Assembly (NCBI GenBank): GCA_016795485.1
Contig: JAEUHM010000034.1
Coordinates: forward strand, 33,933 to 97,932
DNA length: 64,000 nt
Source of the DNA: Verrucomicrobiaceae bacterium
GTDB lineage: Bacteria > Verrucomicrobiota > Verrucomicrobiia > Verrucomicrobiales > Verrucomicrobiaceae
Direction of reading: 5' to 3'
Program-made: the position numbers and the translations under genes
Notes under the pieces: model-generated
What the model was told of the DNA's origin: nothing
What the model saw: the letters and a program-made list of their open reading frames with translations, nothing else
Database searches by the model: none
Shown here: positions 34,735 through 44,478 of the stretch, one piece after another
Layout of the letters: the number at the start of each line of letters is the position of its first letter
Position numbering within the stretch: the stretch's first letter is position 1

Positions 34735-36054
34735 ATGAATCCTCTCACGCGCCGTTCTTTCATCACGTCATCTTCGGGGCTCGCCATCAGTGCTGCCACC
34801 CACGCATTCGCTGCACCGGGAGATGACGACATCAAGATTGCTCTCATCGGATGCGGAGGTCGTGGCACTGGGGCTTGCAACCAAGCACTCACCGCGGGCT
34901 CTACGATCAAACTCGTTGCGCTTCTCGATCCGCTCGAAGGCAAAGCACAGGCCGCGCACGACATGTTGAAGAAGAACCACGAGGGCCAAGTGGATGTCGC
35001 ACCCGAGCACATCTTTACCGGATTCCAGGACTACAAGAAGGTGTTTGACCTTGTGGACGTGGTGCTCATTGGCACACCACCCGGACCGCGCCCGAAGCTC
35101 TTTGAGGAAGCTGTGAAGGCAGGCAAGCATGTTTTCATGGAGAAGCCTGTCGCCACCGACATGGCGGGTGTTCGCAAGGTGCTAGCTGCCGCTGAAGAGG
35201 CGAAGAAAAAGAATCTCAATGTGTGTGTCGGCTTACAGCGCCGTTACTCACCCAACTACATCAAGTTGATCGACCGCATCCATCAGGGCGAGATCGGCGA
35301 ACTCATGTATGGTCGCGTGTATTGGAACGGCACGTCACGCCCTGGCGCCGCGCGTGAACCGGGCGAAAGCGAAATGCACTACCAGATCAGGAACTGGTAC
35401 TTCTTCACTTGGATGAGCGGTGATCACATTCTCGAACAGCACTGCCACAACCTCGATATTGCGAACTGGGTGCTCAATGGCAAGATGCCGATCAAAGCGA
35501 CAGGACAAGGCGGACGCCAAGTGCGCAATAAACGCGAGAACGGCACCATCTTTGATCATCACACCGTCGAGTTTGAATACGACAACGGCTTTCGTTTGCT
35601 CAGCCAATGCTGCCAGATCGGTGGCAAGTGCCAGCGTGAAGTCGCTGAACACTTCCATGGCATCAATGGCAAGGTCAGCCTCGACAATAGTGGCAAGTTT
35701 GTGCTTAACGGCCAGGACATCACCGGTCAACGTCGGCAGGCTGCCAAAGGCCCAGGAAAGAAGCGTGTGGTGTTCAAAGAAGATCCTTATCAACTCGAGC
35801 ACGACACCTTCTTCGAGAACATTCGAACGGGCAAAGTCCGCATCGATGCTGACTACGCCGCACACACGACGATGATGGGCATTATGGGCCGCATGGCCAC
35901 CTATACCGGCCAAATCATCACGTGGGAGCAGGTTCTGAACTCGCAAGACGTACTCGTGCCCGAGAACATTGATTGGGATACAGAGCCACCCGTGAAACCA
36001 GATGCCGACGGCTGGTATCCGGTCGCGATCCCAGGCACCACCAAGCCGGTGTGA
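34735..36054 (+). CDS. Tat-exported Gfo/Idh/MocA oxidoreductase
   Basis: 439 residues. A Tat signal (RRSFITSSSG, ends near AFA residue 27) precedes a Rossmann domain with IALIGCGGRGTGACNQAL, an EKPVATDMAGV motif (the family's EKP Lys-Pro) and a C-terminal alpha/beta domain with WFFTWMSGDHILEQHCHNLDI (catalytic His region). Export as a folded NAD(P)-bound enzyme is characteristic of PVC bacteria, where such proteins accompany sugar and sulfated glycan genes. Probable substrate: a sugar or inositol derivative. It lies 27 bp after the monooxygenase and 27 bp before the sulfatase. Confidence 0.88.
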   Translation: MNPLTRRSFITSSSGLAISAATHAFAAPGDDDIKIALIGCGGRGTGACNQALTAGSTIKLVALLDPLEGKAQAAHDMLKKNHEGQVDVAPEHIFTGFQDYKKVFDLVDVVLIGTPPGPRPKLFEEAVKAGKHVFMEKPVATDMAGVRKVLAAAEEAKKKNLNVCVGLQRRYSPNYIKLIDRIHQGEIGELMYGRVYWNGTSRPGAAREPGESEMHYQIRNWYFFTWMSGDHILEQHCHNLDIANWVLNGKMPIKATGQGGRQVRNKRENGTIFDHHTVEFEYDNGFRLLSQCCQIGGKCQREVAEHFHGINGKVSLDNSGKFVLNGQDITGQRRQAAKGPGKKRVVFKEDPYQLEHDTFFENIRTGKVRIDADYAAHTTMMGIMGRMATYTGQIITWEQVLNSQDVLVPENIDWDTEPPVKPDADGWYPVAIPGTTKPV

Positions 36055-36081
36055 GCCGGATCATTCGATCGAAGCCATTGT

Positions 36082-37509
36082 ATGCCCCGCCTGCTGTACT
36101 TTTTTCTTCTCGCGCTTTGTCCTTCGCTTTTCGCCGAGAAACCTAACATCCTGTTCATCCTCACTGAGGATCAGGGTGCGCACATGAGTGTTTTGGGGCG
36201 CACGGATATCCAAACGCCGAACATGGATGCGCTTGCGGCGAGCGGGGCGTTGTTTCGGCGGGCGTATGTCGCGTATCCGGTGTGCTCTGCATCAAAGGCC
36301 TGTATCATGACCGGCTTGCACAGCCACACGAACGGACTGCTCAACAACACGAACAACTTCTTCAAGCGCGCCGACAAACTGACCGAAGCGGAGAAAAAGA
36401 CGTCGCCTTACCTGCACACACGCATCCGCAGCACCGCGCCGACCTTGGTCGAGGTGCTCGTGGAGGCTGGTTATCATGCCGCAGTGAGCGGAAAGCTGCA
36501 TCTCTCGCCGAATGAGCGATTTCCGTATCACGACTTCATCCCGAAGGTGCCCGTGAAGCAAGCGCTCAATGGCATCATCAAGCGTGCGGCGGGCAAACCG
36601 TGGTTTTTCATGCACAACAGCATCACGACGACGCATCGGCCGTTCGTGAACAGCGAGAAACAGCCCATCAGCGTCGATCCGGCCAAAGTAGTGCTTCCGC
36701 CGCATCTTCCGAACACGCCGGTCATTCGCCGCGACTGGGCGGAATACCTCGATGGCGTGCAAAAGGCCGATCAAGCCGTCGGCGAGGTTCTCGCAGTTCT
36801 GCGCGACTCCGGCGCGAAATCCAACACCATCATCGTTTTCATGGGTGATCACGGCCCGGCCTATCCGCACGGTAAAATGTCGCCATACCATTTCGGATTG
36901 CACGTTCCGCTCGTCATCAAGCTCCCCGGCGCAAAACCGCTCGTGAGCGATGCCTTGGTCAGCGAGCTCGATTTGCTGCCCACGCTGCTCGACGTGCTCA
37001 AAATCGACTACACCACGTCAATTCACGGTAAGAGCCTCAAACCTCTCCTCGAAGGCCAAAGCGATGCCCGAGGCCACGATTTCATCTTCGCCGAGGTCTC
37101 TGGCCGCTCGTTGAATCAAAAACGCGGCATGGAAGAACGCGCTGTGCTCGACGCAACGCATCAACTCATCGTTCGGAGCCGTCTCGACGAGCCAAAAGTC
37201 ATCAATGCCGACCTCCGCGACATGAAACCCTGGATCAGTCGCGTCTATGGCGAACTCGTTCGCCGCAAAACCGAGTATCCCGATGCCTATCACTTGCTCC
37301 AAACCATGGACCCGCATGCCCTCGGCGGGAATCCGCCCGTCATCGAACTTTACGACCTCCAAAATGATCCGGGCGAGCTGCAAAATCTCGCAGCTGATCC
37401 GGCCGCGAAACCCCATTTGAATCGCCTGATGTCTGCCTTCAAGAAGTGGCACTCAGATACAAAGGACGAGGCGATGATTTTCGCTGAGGCGACTAACGTT
37501 CGCAAGTGA
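36082..37509 (+). CDS. sulfatase with variant CSASK active-site motif
   Basis: 475 residues, signal peptide 1-18. Metal-binding ILFILTEDQGAH (Glu29-Asp30 in place of the usual Asp-Asp) and a NMDALAASG helix resemble heparan-N-sulfatase-type sulfatases. The formylglycine-forming Cys is Cys68 in CSASKACIMTG: the consensus is C-x-P/A-x-R, here Lys72 replaces Arg. A GLHSHTNG segment follows, as in N-sulfoglucosamine sulfohydrolases. A late DHGPAYPHGKMS carries the other metal ligands. It would hydrolyse sulfate esters or N-sulfates of a glycan once exported. Its 3' end overlaps the convergent isochorismatase-type gene by 17 bp. Confidence 0.87.
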   Translation: MPRLLYFFLLALCPSLFAEKPNILFILTEDQGAHMSVLGRTDIQTPNMDALAASGALFRRAYVAYPVCSASKACIMTGLHSHTNGLLNNTNNFFKRADKLTEAEKKTSPYLHTRIRSTAPTLVEVLVEAGYHAAVSGKLHLSPNERFPYHDFIPKVPVKQALNGIIKRAAGKPWFFMHNSITTTHRPFVNSEKQPISVDPAKVVLPPHLPNTPVIRRDWAEYLDGVQKADQAVGEVLAVLRDSGAKSNTIIVFMGDHGPAYPHGKMSPYHFGLHVPLVIKLPGAKPLVSDALVSELDLLPTLLDVLKIDYTTSIHGKSLKPLLEGQSDARGHDFIFAEVSGRSLNQKRGMEERAVLDATHQLIVRSRLDEPKVINADLRDMKPWISRVYGELVRRKTEYPDAYHLLQTMDPHALGGNPPVIELYDLQNDPGELQNLAADPAAKPHLNRLMSAFKKWHSDTKDEAMIFAEATNVRK

Positions 37510-38527
37510 TCCACGATACCTGTGTAATGAGCTGATTGAGTGATGCTGAAGCAATGTGAGCACTCGTAGCAACACTTGGGGTAGTGTGGGCAGGAAAAGT
37601 CGCGAGCGTTGCATCGCCGACGAGAAAGACATTAAAGTCCCGCGAGAGATTCACATAGCCTGCACAGGTGTTGGCAAAGCAGAGGTCGGTAGCATAGCCA
37701 GTGAGCAAGATATGGCGGATCTGTTGTGCCTTAAGCCAATCGCGCAGTTTAGTATAGCCTTCACCGTCGAAGATCACGATGTCGTCGACAGCAGGTTGAA
37801 CGTTGACCGTGAGCGGGATGGGAAGCTGCCAAAATCCGGCGTTGTTGAAACGCGCGCTCGCATCGAGACCCGGGAACTGCTGGAAATAACTCGCAACGGG
37901 CGTGCTTTGATCGAGCCTTAGCGTTTTCGGTAGTGATTCGCCAGAGTAGTCGAAAGTTTGCAAAGCAGCTCTCAATTGCGCATTGGCCGTAAGGCGCTCG
38001 GCTTCGGTTGGCGTATGATCTAGTGTGCGATAGGCCTTAGCTCGTATGGGATCGGCGTTACCTGGCAAACTGTGGAGCACTGCGGCAAACTTGCCTCGCA
38101 AGGAGGCGTGGAATGGTGCTATGACCTCGCGGGTATGCTTAGCGGCGAGGTGATTCTTTTCAGGCGCACAGAAACTGCAGACACCAGCGGGCTCTGGAGT
38201 CTCCCAACCTTGCCCATCGTCGATTCCCCACGGATGAACCATGATCACAGCGGTATGCCTCGCGCGAAGATGATTTGGCATCTCGATGATGCCACGCGCA
38301 TTATAACTCCAGCGCCAGGCACGAACATGGAGGTCGGCGTTTGCATCGTTGATGATTGCAGCGGCTTCAAAGCGATTCGTCTCACGTATGGGTTCTACCC
38401 AGTTAGGATGATCTGCAAGCAAGGGCGATGCGTTTTCGATCGGCCGCAGCCGATTGTTATAGAGCAGTGGCTCGCTAGCATTCAGCAACACAGCCAACAA
38501 TATCGACATTATGAAAGTGATTCTCAT
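37493..38527 (-). CDS. secreted isochorismatase-fold (cysteine hydrolase) protein
   Basis: 344 residues with an N-terminal hydrophobic export signal (MRITFIMSILLAVLLNAS). The C-terminal half matches the isochorismatase/nicotinamidase fold: TAVIMVHPW, IRHILLTGYATDLCFANTCAGYV with the nucleophilic Cys in DLCFANT, and FNVFLVGDATLAT. The family's catalytic Asp near the first strand (VIDMQ) is replaced by a VHPWGID stretch, so the chemistry is uncertain. The ATG at 38527 starts the signal; an in-frame upstream start at 38599 would add 24 residues. Convergent, overlapping the sulfatase gene. Confidence 0.72.
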   Translation of the reverse strand: MRITFIMSILLAVLLNASEPLLYNNRLRPIENASPLLADHPNWVEPIRETNRFEAAAIINDANADLHVRAWRWSYNARGIIEMPNHLRARHTAVIMVHPWGIDDGQGWETPEPAGVCSFCAPEKNHLAAKHTREVIAPFHASLRGKFAAVLHSLPGNADPIRAKAYRTLDHTPTEAERLTANAQLRAALQTFDYSGESLPKTLRLDQSTPVASYFQQFPGLDASARFNNAGFWQLPIPLTVNVQPAVDDIVIFDGEGYTKLRDWLKAQQIRHILLTGYATDLCFANTCAGYVNLSRDFNVFLVGDATLATFPAHTTPSVATSAHIASASLNQLITQVSWITCER

Positions 38528-38722
38528 TTGGTGAAACGTACAGGCTGATTGCATCTCGGCAGAAATGGATTCACGCAGATCCCGCATTCTTTGGCTCATC
38601 CGAGAGCGTGTTGGAGACTAACGATTCGGATTCTGCCCACATCAGTGGTAGAGCGGTGCGCGCCTTCATGTTCATCATGGTTGCAGAGCGTAAAGGCCCA
38701 TCTGTTGCAAATCGGATCGGTT
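38528..38722. other. intergenic region
   Basis: About 195 bp upstream of the hydrolase gene and downstream of the deacetylase. No hairpin terminator or gene is visible. Confidence 0.3.
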
Positions 38723-39691
38723 TCACAACTCAGTCGCAAGTTCATCGAGGGTCACGAGTCGCGCTCGCTCGCCAGCTTGCTGCACAAGATCACAAATAAG
38801 GTCGATCGTCCTAAAATCTGGGTCACTGGGATACATCACTGATGGATGGCAGAGCAAGTCAAACACCGCACCGCGCTCTATTGCCCAGGTGACCGCGCGA
38901 TGGATTGCCTGAAGAAAGTTATCGAGCGGCCAGCGCCCGGCACGAAAGGCACCAATGTCACTGATTGGACTCATCGGTATTTCAACAAGCCCGCCAGAAT
39001 ATTTAAATGGTTGTGCCTCGCTTTGGGCTTTGACGATGGAGTCGAAGATCGCCTCACTCGCCGGTTTGCCTGGTTGACCAGCCAAATGGCGCGGATACTT
39101 CGAGCTGACCCAACGAAATCCAAGTTTTTGTAACATGGCTTGGATGTCTTCGCGGTCTACAAGTCCATCGCGAAATCCTCCAGGAGTGCGAAATCCATCA
39201 GGCTCGAACCCAAGGCGTGTCTTCATGGCCTCGGAGCACAATTGGATATTCTCACATATGACCTGCTCTGCATTGCGTCCTTTGACCAGCCATGGTGAGC
39301 GCAGAAAACGGAACTGTGTGTCCTCTGGTTTCCTCGCCAGAACGTTTACGTGGTCATAAGTGTGATTACCAATCCGGTGCCCTTGTGCATGGAGGTCTTT
39401 CAACCATTGGACATCTTCCTGCTCAAGCGCGCGGCCAACCACGAAACAGTGAACGCGGCCACCGCGCTCTTTGACACGACTTGCTGCCTCAACCGCATAG
39501 CGCTTGGTCTCGGCATTGAGGTTACCCTTTTCATAATCCCATCCTGTATCCTCCCACCGCGGGAAGTTACGAGACATTTCCAGATCGAGGGTGATGGCAA
39601 TGCGTGCCTGAAGCGGCGACTTGTTCGCAGCGAAAGCCAGGGTAGGCATTCCAGCAAGAAAATGCCGTCGGCTGAAGTGGCTTGGTTTCAT
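38723..39691 (-). CDS. exported polysaccharide deacetylase (NodB-like)
   Basis: 322 residues with a Tat-like signal (SRRHFLAGMPTLAFA). NodB-homology motifs: ITLDLEMS (Asp36), the metal-ligand pair GNHTYDH (His110, His114), FRTPGG (motif 3, Arg), and DLLCHPSVMYPSD near the end. It removes N- or O-acetyl groups from glycans. Placement among sulfatases and an acetylesterase supports work on decorated polysaccharide. It is divergent from the sulfatase at 39813 with about 120 bp of shared upstream DNA. Confidence 0.85.
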   Translation of the reverse strand: MKPSHFSRRHFLAGMPTLAFAANKSPLQARIAITLDLEMSRNFPRWEDTGWDYEKGNLNAETKRYAVEAASRVKERGGRVHCFVVGRALEQEDVQWLKDLHAQGHRIGNHTYDHVNVLARKPEDTQFRFLRSPWLVKGRNAEQVICENIQLCSEAMKTRLGFEPDGFRTPGGFRDGLVDREDIQAMLQKLGFRWVSSKYPRHLAGQPGKPASEAIFDSIVKAQSEAQPFKYSGGLVEIPMSPISDIGAFRAGRWPLDNFLQAIHRAVTWAIERGAVFDLLCHPSVMYPSDPDFRTIDLICDLVQQAGERARLVTLDELATEL

Positions 39692-39812
39692 GCACTCATG
39701 AACGCGTAGTCAAATCGGCGAGGATCGAAAGTCTTTCATGGATTTCACCCCGACCCCAAATGCGACGATTCGCGCTGCAAGCCTCAACGTGATTCGCTCG
39801 TTCTGAGGCAAC

Positions 39813-41354
39813 ATGAAGAACTTGCTGATTCTGTGTCTCCTGTCGTCATCGCTCTTTGCGGCGAAACCAAACTTTGTCATCATCCTGGCAGATGACTTGG
39901 GTTATGGCGACATGCAGGCGAACAACCCGGAGCGTGGAAAGATCCCCACACCGAACATGAATCGGCTCGCAGCTGAGGGCATGCGCTTCACGGACGGACA
40001 TTCCAGCTCTGGCTGCTGCTCACCCTCGCGTTATACTTTGCTCACGGGGCGCTATCACTGGCGCACGACCTTGCAGTCAGGCATCGTCGGCGTGTGGGGG
40101 AAGCCGCTCATCGCGCCTGACCGCTTGACCATAGGCAAACTGGCTCAACAACAGGGCTATCACACGGCCTGCATTGGCAAATGGCACCTTGGCAGTGACT
40201 GGCCAATCACGCCGGAGCAAAAACAACACTTTGGTGGCTTCGGAGGCAAGGCGGGCGGGGGCGGGCAGGTCTCGACGACGATCACCGACTCACATCGCGA
40301 GACATGGAAGGCCGTTTTCTCGCAACGCATCCCCGGGGGGCCCACCGAGAGGGGCTTTGACGAGTATTTCGGCACCGACGTGCCGAACTGGCCGCCGTAT
40401 TGTTTCATAGACGGTGATCGCACAGTGGGTATACCAAGCGAGTTGTTGCCCGCGTCGAAACTGGTGAAGAATCAGGCGAGCATTCAAGGCCCCGCGCTGC
40501 CGGATTGGCAATTGGAGGGCATTTTACCCGCGCTAGCGACTCGTGCTGAAAAGTTCATCCAAAAGCAGGCGGAGGCGAAGAAGCCCTTTTTGCTCTATTT
40601 GCCGCTCACGTCGCCACACACGCCGCTGGCGGTGAACGATGAATGGAAGGGCAAGAGTGGTCTCAACAGCGATTACGCCGATTTGGTCATGGAGACGGAC
40701 GCAGTTATCGGTCGCGTAGTGGCCGCATTGAAGGCAGGTGGAGTCGAAAACGAGACCTTCGTGCTTTTCACCAGCGACAACGGTTGTGCGTCCTACATCG
40801 GCGTGAAAGAAATGGAAAAGCAGGGGCACTTCCCGAGCGGACCGTTGCGTGACTACAAGACGTCGGTCTATGAGGGTGGACATCGTGTCCCTTTCGTAGT
40901 GAAGTGGCCTGGCGTGGTCAAGGCAGGCAGCGTTTGCAAGCAACTGGTGCTTCAGGCTGACACCATCGCGACAATAGCTGAGATTCTTGACGTGAAACTG
41001 CCTGACACCGCTGGCGAGGACAGCTTCAGCCTCTTACCGCTGCTTAGAGGAGAGGATCGCCCCATCCGAACGAATGCAGTGAACACCGCGTGCGGTGGCA
41101 CACCCAGCTTCCGAGATGGAGCGTGGAAATATGTCGCCGCCCCTAAACCGGAGCTCTACAACCTTGATGAAGACCTAAGCGAGACAATGAATGTGGCCCC
41201 TCTGCATCCAGACCGCGTCAAAGCGATGCAAGCCGCGTTTGAAAAGCTCATCCGGGCCGGCCGCAGCACGCCTGGATCTGCTCAAAGGAATGATATCAAG
41301 GTCGTACGATATCCCAAGACACCGTCCTCGCCTAGGGCCAAAAAGAGGGGTTAA
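39813..41354 (+). CDS. arylsulfatase-type sulfatase
   Basis: 513 residues with signal peptide 1-16. Metal site FVIILADDLGYGDM (Asp27-Asp28) and formylglycine motif CSPSRYTLLTGRY (Cys69). Conserved KWHLGSDW (His) and FTSDNGC (Asp-Asn) complete the alkaline-phosphatase-like site. A GKAGGGGQVS insertion after the KWHLG region differs from sister genes. Secreted S1-type sulfatase acting on sulfated sugars. It leads an operon with a sialate O-acetylesterase-like gene, a beta-helix protein and a second sulfatase. Confidence 0.93.
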   Translation: MKNLLILCLLSSSLFAAKPNFVIILADDLGYGDMQANNPERGKIPTPNMNRLAAEGMRFTDGHSSSGCCSPSRYTLLTGRYHWRTTLQSGIVGVWGKPLIAPDRLTIGKLAQQQGYHTACIGKWHLGSDWPITPEQKQHFGGFGGKAGGGGQVSTTITDSHRETWKAVFSQRIPGGPTERGFDEYFGTDVPNWPPYCFIDGDRTVGIPSELLPASKLVKNQASIQGPALPDWQLEGILPALATRAEKFIQKQAEAKKPFLLYLPLTSPHTPLAVNDEWKGKSGLNSDYADLVMETDAVIGRVVAALKAGGVENETFVLFTSDNGCASYIGVKEMEKQGHFPSGPLRDYKTSVYEGGHRVPFVVKWPGVVKAGSVCKQLVLQADTIATIAEILDVKLPDTAGEDSFSLLPLLRGEDRPIRTNAVNTACGGTPSFRDGAWKYVAAPKPELYNLDEDLSETMNVAPLHPDRVKAMQAAFEKLIRAGRSTPGSAQRNDIKVVRYPKTPSSPRAKKRG

Positions 41355-41432
41355 TCGCATACCAACCTTTTCATCCTGCCTGAGAGGCTACGGCAGTTCG
41401 TGCGTTCAAGGTTGAACACCATTTCAAATTTT

Positions 41433-43169
41433 ATGCATCTCAAACCTATTCTCGCACTGATCGTCCTAGCCCCCAGCGCACTACTGGCAGATCTGAGCCT
41501 TCCGAAGTTTTTCAGTGATCACATGGTGCTTCAGCGCGAGCGAAAAGCCGCGCTTTGGGGCAAAAGCACTGCGGGAGGCGAAGTAGCGATCTCCTTCAAA
41601 GGCGTAACAGTCACTAGCAAGGCTAGTCCCGATGGGAAGTGGCGGGCAGAGATCGAAACGGGCGCGGCGGACAGCAAGGGCGCGTTGCTCTCGGTTTCAT
41701 CTGGCCAGCATAAGATCGAAATCAAAGACGTGCTTGTAGGTGAGGTGTGGTTCGCGTCTGGGCAGTCCAACATGTATTACACCATGAATCGGTCTCCCGA
41801 GTATGGAGATCTGATTGGCAAGTCCAACCACCCAGCGTTGAGAATGTTCAACGCGCCTCTCGTGACTGCGGCAGACAATCAGGATGACATTGAGGGTGAA
41901 TGGGTGGCAGCTACTCCTGAATCAGTGAATAGCTTCTCAGCTGTGGCATTCTTTTTCGCACGCAAGCTACACTTGGAACTGGGCATCCCCGTGGGTGTGA
42001 TCAAATCCGCTTGGGGAGGCAAACCCGTGGAAACATTCACCAGCCGCGAGGCTCTCCAAACACTTCCTGGCACCAAAAGTCTTGTAGACGCCCTGTTGGA
42101 GGACGAGTCGTCGTACGACGAAGTGAAGTCGAAGGCTGTTTATGAGAAGAAACTGTCTGATTGGAGGACCCTGATCGAAGGATCTCGCGGAAAGCCGTTA
42201 GAGGATCGTAAGCGGCTGCCCAAGAAACCAGATGCACCCAAGCGTCCACTTCTAACTGAAGGACGTCCCGGTGTGCTGTTTGCGGCGATGATTCACCCGT
42301 TCGTTGGCTATACCATGCGCGGTGCAATCTGGTATCAGGGAGAAGGGAATGCAAAGCCTGCATCAGTGCCCTACGATCAGACTCTTCCGCTGATGATCAA
42401 CGACTGGCGGAAGCGATGGAATGACGACTTCTCTTTCTACTTCGTACAACTAGCAAGCTACCGTGCTCCATCTTCCGCTCCCGGGGTCCTCGATCCATGG
42501 GCACTGTGTCAGGACCGGATGAGACTTGTGCTCCAAACAACGCCCAAGACAGGCATGGCGATCATCAATGATGTCGGGGAAGCCGATGACATTCATCCCA
42601 AGAACAAGAAAGTTCCCGGTGAGCGTCTGGCACGCTGGGCGTTAGCAAAAGACTATGGCAAGGACATCGTTGTTTCAGGGCCACTCTATAAGTCCAGTGA
42701 AGTCCACGAAGGCTCCATTCGCATTGAGTTTGATCACACTGGAAGTGGCTTGAAATCAAGAGATGGCGCACCGCTCAAGAGATTCGAGATTGCGGGGGCC
42801 GATAGAGTTTGGAAGTGGGCGGATGCGAAAGTGGATGGGACAGGCGTAGTCGTAAGCTGTCCCGAAGTGAAGGCACCCATCGCCGTTCGTTATGCGTGGG
42901 CGTCAAATCCAGAAGGAGCAAACCTAGTTAATAGTGAGGGATTACCCGCCTCTGTGTTCCGAACAGACGATTGGGATGATGTTGAAACGAAGATCACCAC
43001 TAATGGCGTCAAAGCGCTTGAAGAACGTCGAACATTAAGTGCCGAGATAAAGTCACTGGCGGCCGAAAGAGGCAAGTTAGATCGTCGATCTCCCGAGTAT
43101 CGTGAACTGTCCAAAAAGCTGCAGCTTATGCTCAAGCGCTACAAGGAAACGGCGCCCAAAGGTAAGTAA
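41433..43169 (+). CDS. sialate O-acetylesterase-type (SASA) protein
   Basis: 578 residues, signal peptide 1-20. The N-terminal beta domain ends in the SGNH/GDSL core WFASGQSNMYYTM with nucleophile Ser, then IWYQGEGNA (Gly/Glu/Asn oxyanion) and DIHPKNK (catalytic Asp-x-x-His). Proteins of this family take acetyl groups off sialic acids or other acetylated sugars. A coiled, charged tail (about 520-578) is extra. ATG at 41433 begins the signal peptide; an upstream GTG is in-frame at 41400 but would add an unlikely leader. 13 bp before the beta-helix gene. Confidence 0.87.
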   Translation: MHLKPILALIVLAPSALLADLSLPKFFSDHMVLQRERKAALWGKSTAGGEVAISFKGVTVTSKASPDGKWRAEIETGAADSKGALLSVSSGQHKIEIKDVLVGEVWFASGQSNMYYTMNRSPEYGDLIGKSNHPALRMFNAPLVTAADNQDDIEGEWVAATPESVNSFSAVAFFFARKLHLELGIPVGVIKSAWGGKPVETFTSREALQTLPGTKSLVDALLEDESSYDEVKSKAVYEKKLSDWRTLIEGSRGKPLEDRKRLPKKPDAPKRPLLTEGRPGVLFAAMIHPFVGYTMRGAIWYQGEGNAKPASVPYDQTLPLMINDWRKRWNDDFSFYFVQLASYRAPSSAPGVLDPWALCQDRMRLVLQTTPKTGMAIINDVGEADDIHPKNKKVPGERLARWALAKDYGKDIVVSGPLYKSSEVHEGSIRIEFDHTGSGLKSRDGAPLKRFEIAGADRVWKWADAKVDGTGVVVSCPEVKAPIAVRYAWASNPEGANLVNSEGLPASVFRTDDWDDVETKITTNGVKALEERRTLSAEIKSLAAERGKLDRRSPEYRELSKKLQLMLKRYKETAPKGK

Positions 43170-43181
43170 CTCTCTATTGAA

Positions 43182-44465
43182 ATGATTCTCGCTTACCTTG
43201 GCGTAGCTCTAGCGACTGCGATAGGTCACTCGCAGGTGTCTGTCGCAGACTATCCAAGCATTCAGGCTGCACTGGATGCCAATCCAGGCAAGGCAATATC
43301 GGTGCCTGCTGGAGACTATGTAATTACCGAAAAGATTCGAGTCAGAGGAAACCATTCGGCGCTCTGTGGCCCAGGACGCATCATCCAGAAGAATACTGAG
43401 CAACCCATCATTGAGATTGAAAACGCTGCTCAGGTGGAGATTCGCGATCTCACACTGATGCGTCCCGATGGTGCCAACGAGACGGAAAAAGAGGCAGTCG
43501 TTGCTCAGCGATGTCGCGATCTGTTCCTTGATAATCTAAAGGTGTTCAACAATAGGACGAAATCAGGCGCAATCTTGGTCACTGACAGCGAGTTTACACG
43601 AATCAGCCACTGCGTGGTTCGCAACTATATGAAAGTCAGCATTGATGACCGTAGGCGAGGAACGGTGTCTGGCTATGCATTCCGCTGTACCGACGGGACG
43701 GGTGTCATGGTGCGTTATTCAACCGGGACGCTGATCGAAGGGAATCAGATTATCGAATCTACTTTCTCGGCATCTAAAGAGGTGAGGGATCGATATAAAC
43801 TTGGAGACATTGTTGAAAAGAATCCTGAAAAGGGTCCACAAGTTAGCCAGCAAGCATGGGATGCCGGGTATACCGACAACTGGCGCCAGGGCAGTGCGAT
43901 TCAGGTAACAGCGCCGGAGACAAGTGACTTCACTCGCGTCATCGGAAACCACATCGAAAATGCTGCTCAAGGCATCGATCTGCACTGTGACCACGTCATC
44001 GTGTCTAACAACATCATCAATCAAGCGCACATTGGAATGAAGGCGATGCACGGAAGCAAGAATGTCTTGATCACGGGCAATCAGTTTGCTCGGAATGATC
44101 TGTGGGCTATCGGGCTAATGCCCGGTGCTGCTGCACATCCGTCCTCAGACGGAAAGCCAGAGAATGCGGATGGTGGATCGATCATTAGCAACAATATCAT
44201 CTCTGACTTCGGTCATGGCGATGCTCACTGGATGTGGGGTGAGGGGCGTTCACCGTTCAAATTTGATGCTGGCCAAGAAGCCGATGATCCACCCCTCACG
44301 GATGTCTTGGTCCAGGGAAATCTGGTGCATAACTCAGGTCCACCAAGATATATCTACGACGTGATCATCGCTACGGAAGCCAATGGGCCACGGGGCATGC
44401 ATTTCACTAACAATGTTTTCCCGCCAGGAACGCGTGGCATTTGCAACCAGCCAATGAACCCGTGA
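43182..44465 (+). CDS. secreted right-handed beta-helix protein
   Basis: 427 residues. A signal peptide (MILAYLGVALATAIGHSQ) is followed by DYPSIQAALDANPGKAISVP, the usual pectate-lyase-like opening. About 12 short beta rungs with regular Asn/Ile/Val/Gly ladders follow (GNQIIES, NHIENAAQGIDL, NNIINQAHIG, GNQFARNDLW, SNNIISDFGHG, GNLVHNSG, FTNNVFPPG). Such proteins are polysaccharide lyases or isomerases. Catalytic residues cannot be pinned. It fits the esterase/sulfatase operon as a polysaccharide-acting partner. Confidence 0.78.
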   Translation: MILAYLGVALATAIGHSQVSVADYPSIQAALDANPGKAISVPAGDYVITEKIRVRGNHSALCGPGRIIQKNTEQPIIEIENAAQVEIRDLTLMRPDGANETEKEAVVAQRCRDLFLDNLKVFNNRTKSGAILVTDSEFTRISHCVVRNYMKVSIDDRRRGTVSGYAFRCTDGTGVMVRYSTGTLIEGNQIIESTFSASKEVRDRYKLGDIVEKNPEKGPQVSQQAWDAGYTDNWRQGSAIQVTAPETSDFTRVIGNHIENAAQGIDLHCDHVIVSNNIINQAHIGMKAMHGSKNVLITGNQFARNDLWAIGLMPGAAAHPSSDGKPENADGGSIISNNIISDFGHGDAHWMWGEGRSPFKFDAGQEADDPPLTDVLVQGNLVHNSGPPRYIYDVIIATEANGPRGMHFTNNVFPPGTRGICNQPMNP

Positions 44466-44478
44466 GATTTGCTCTAGC

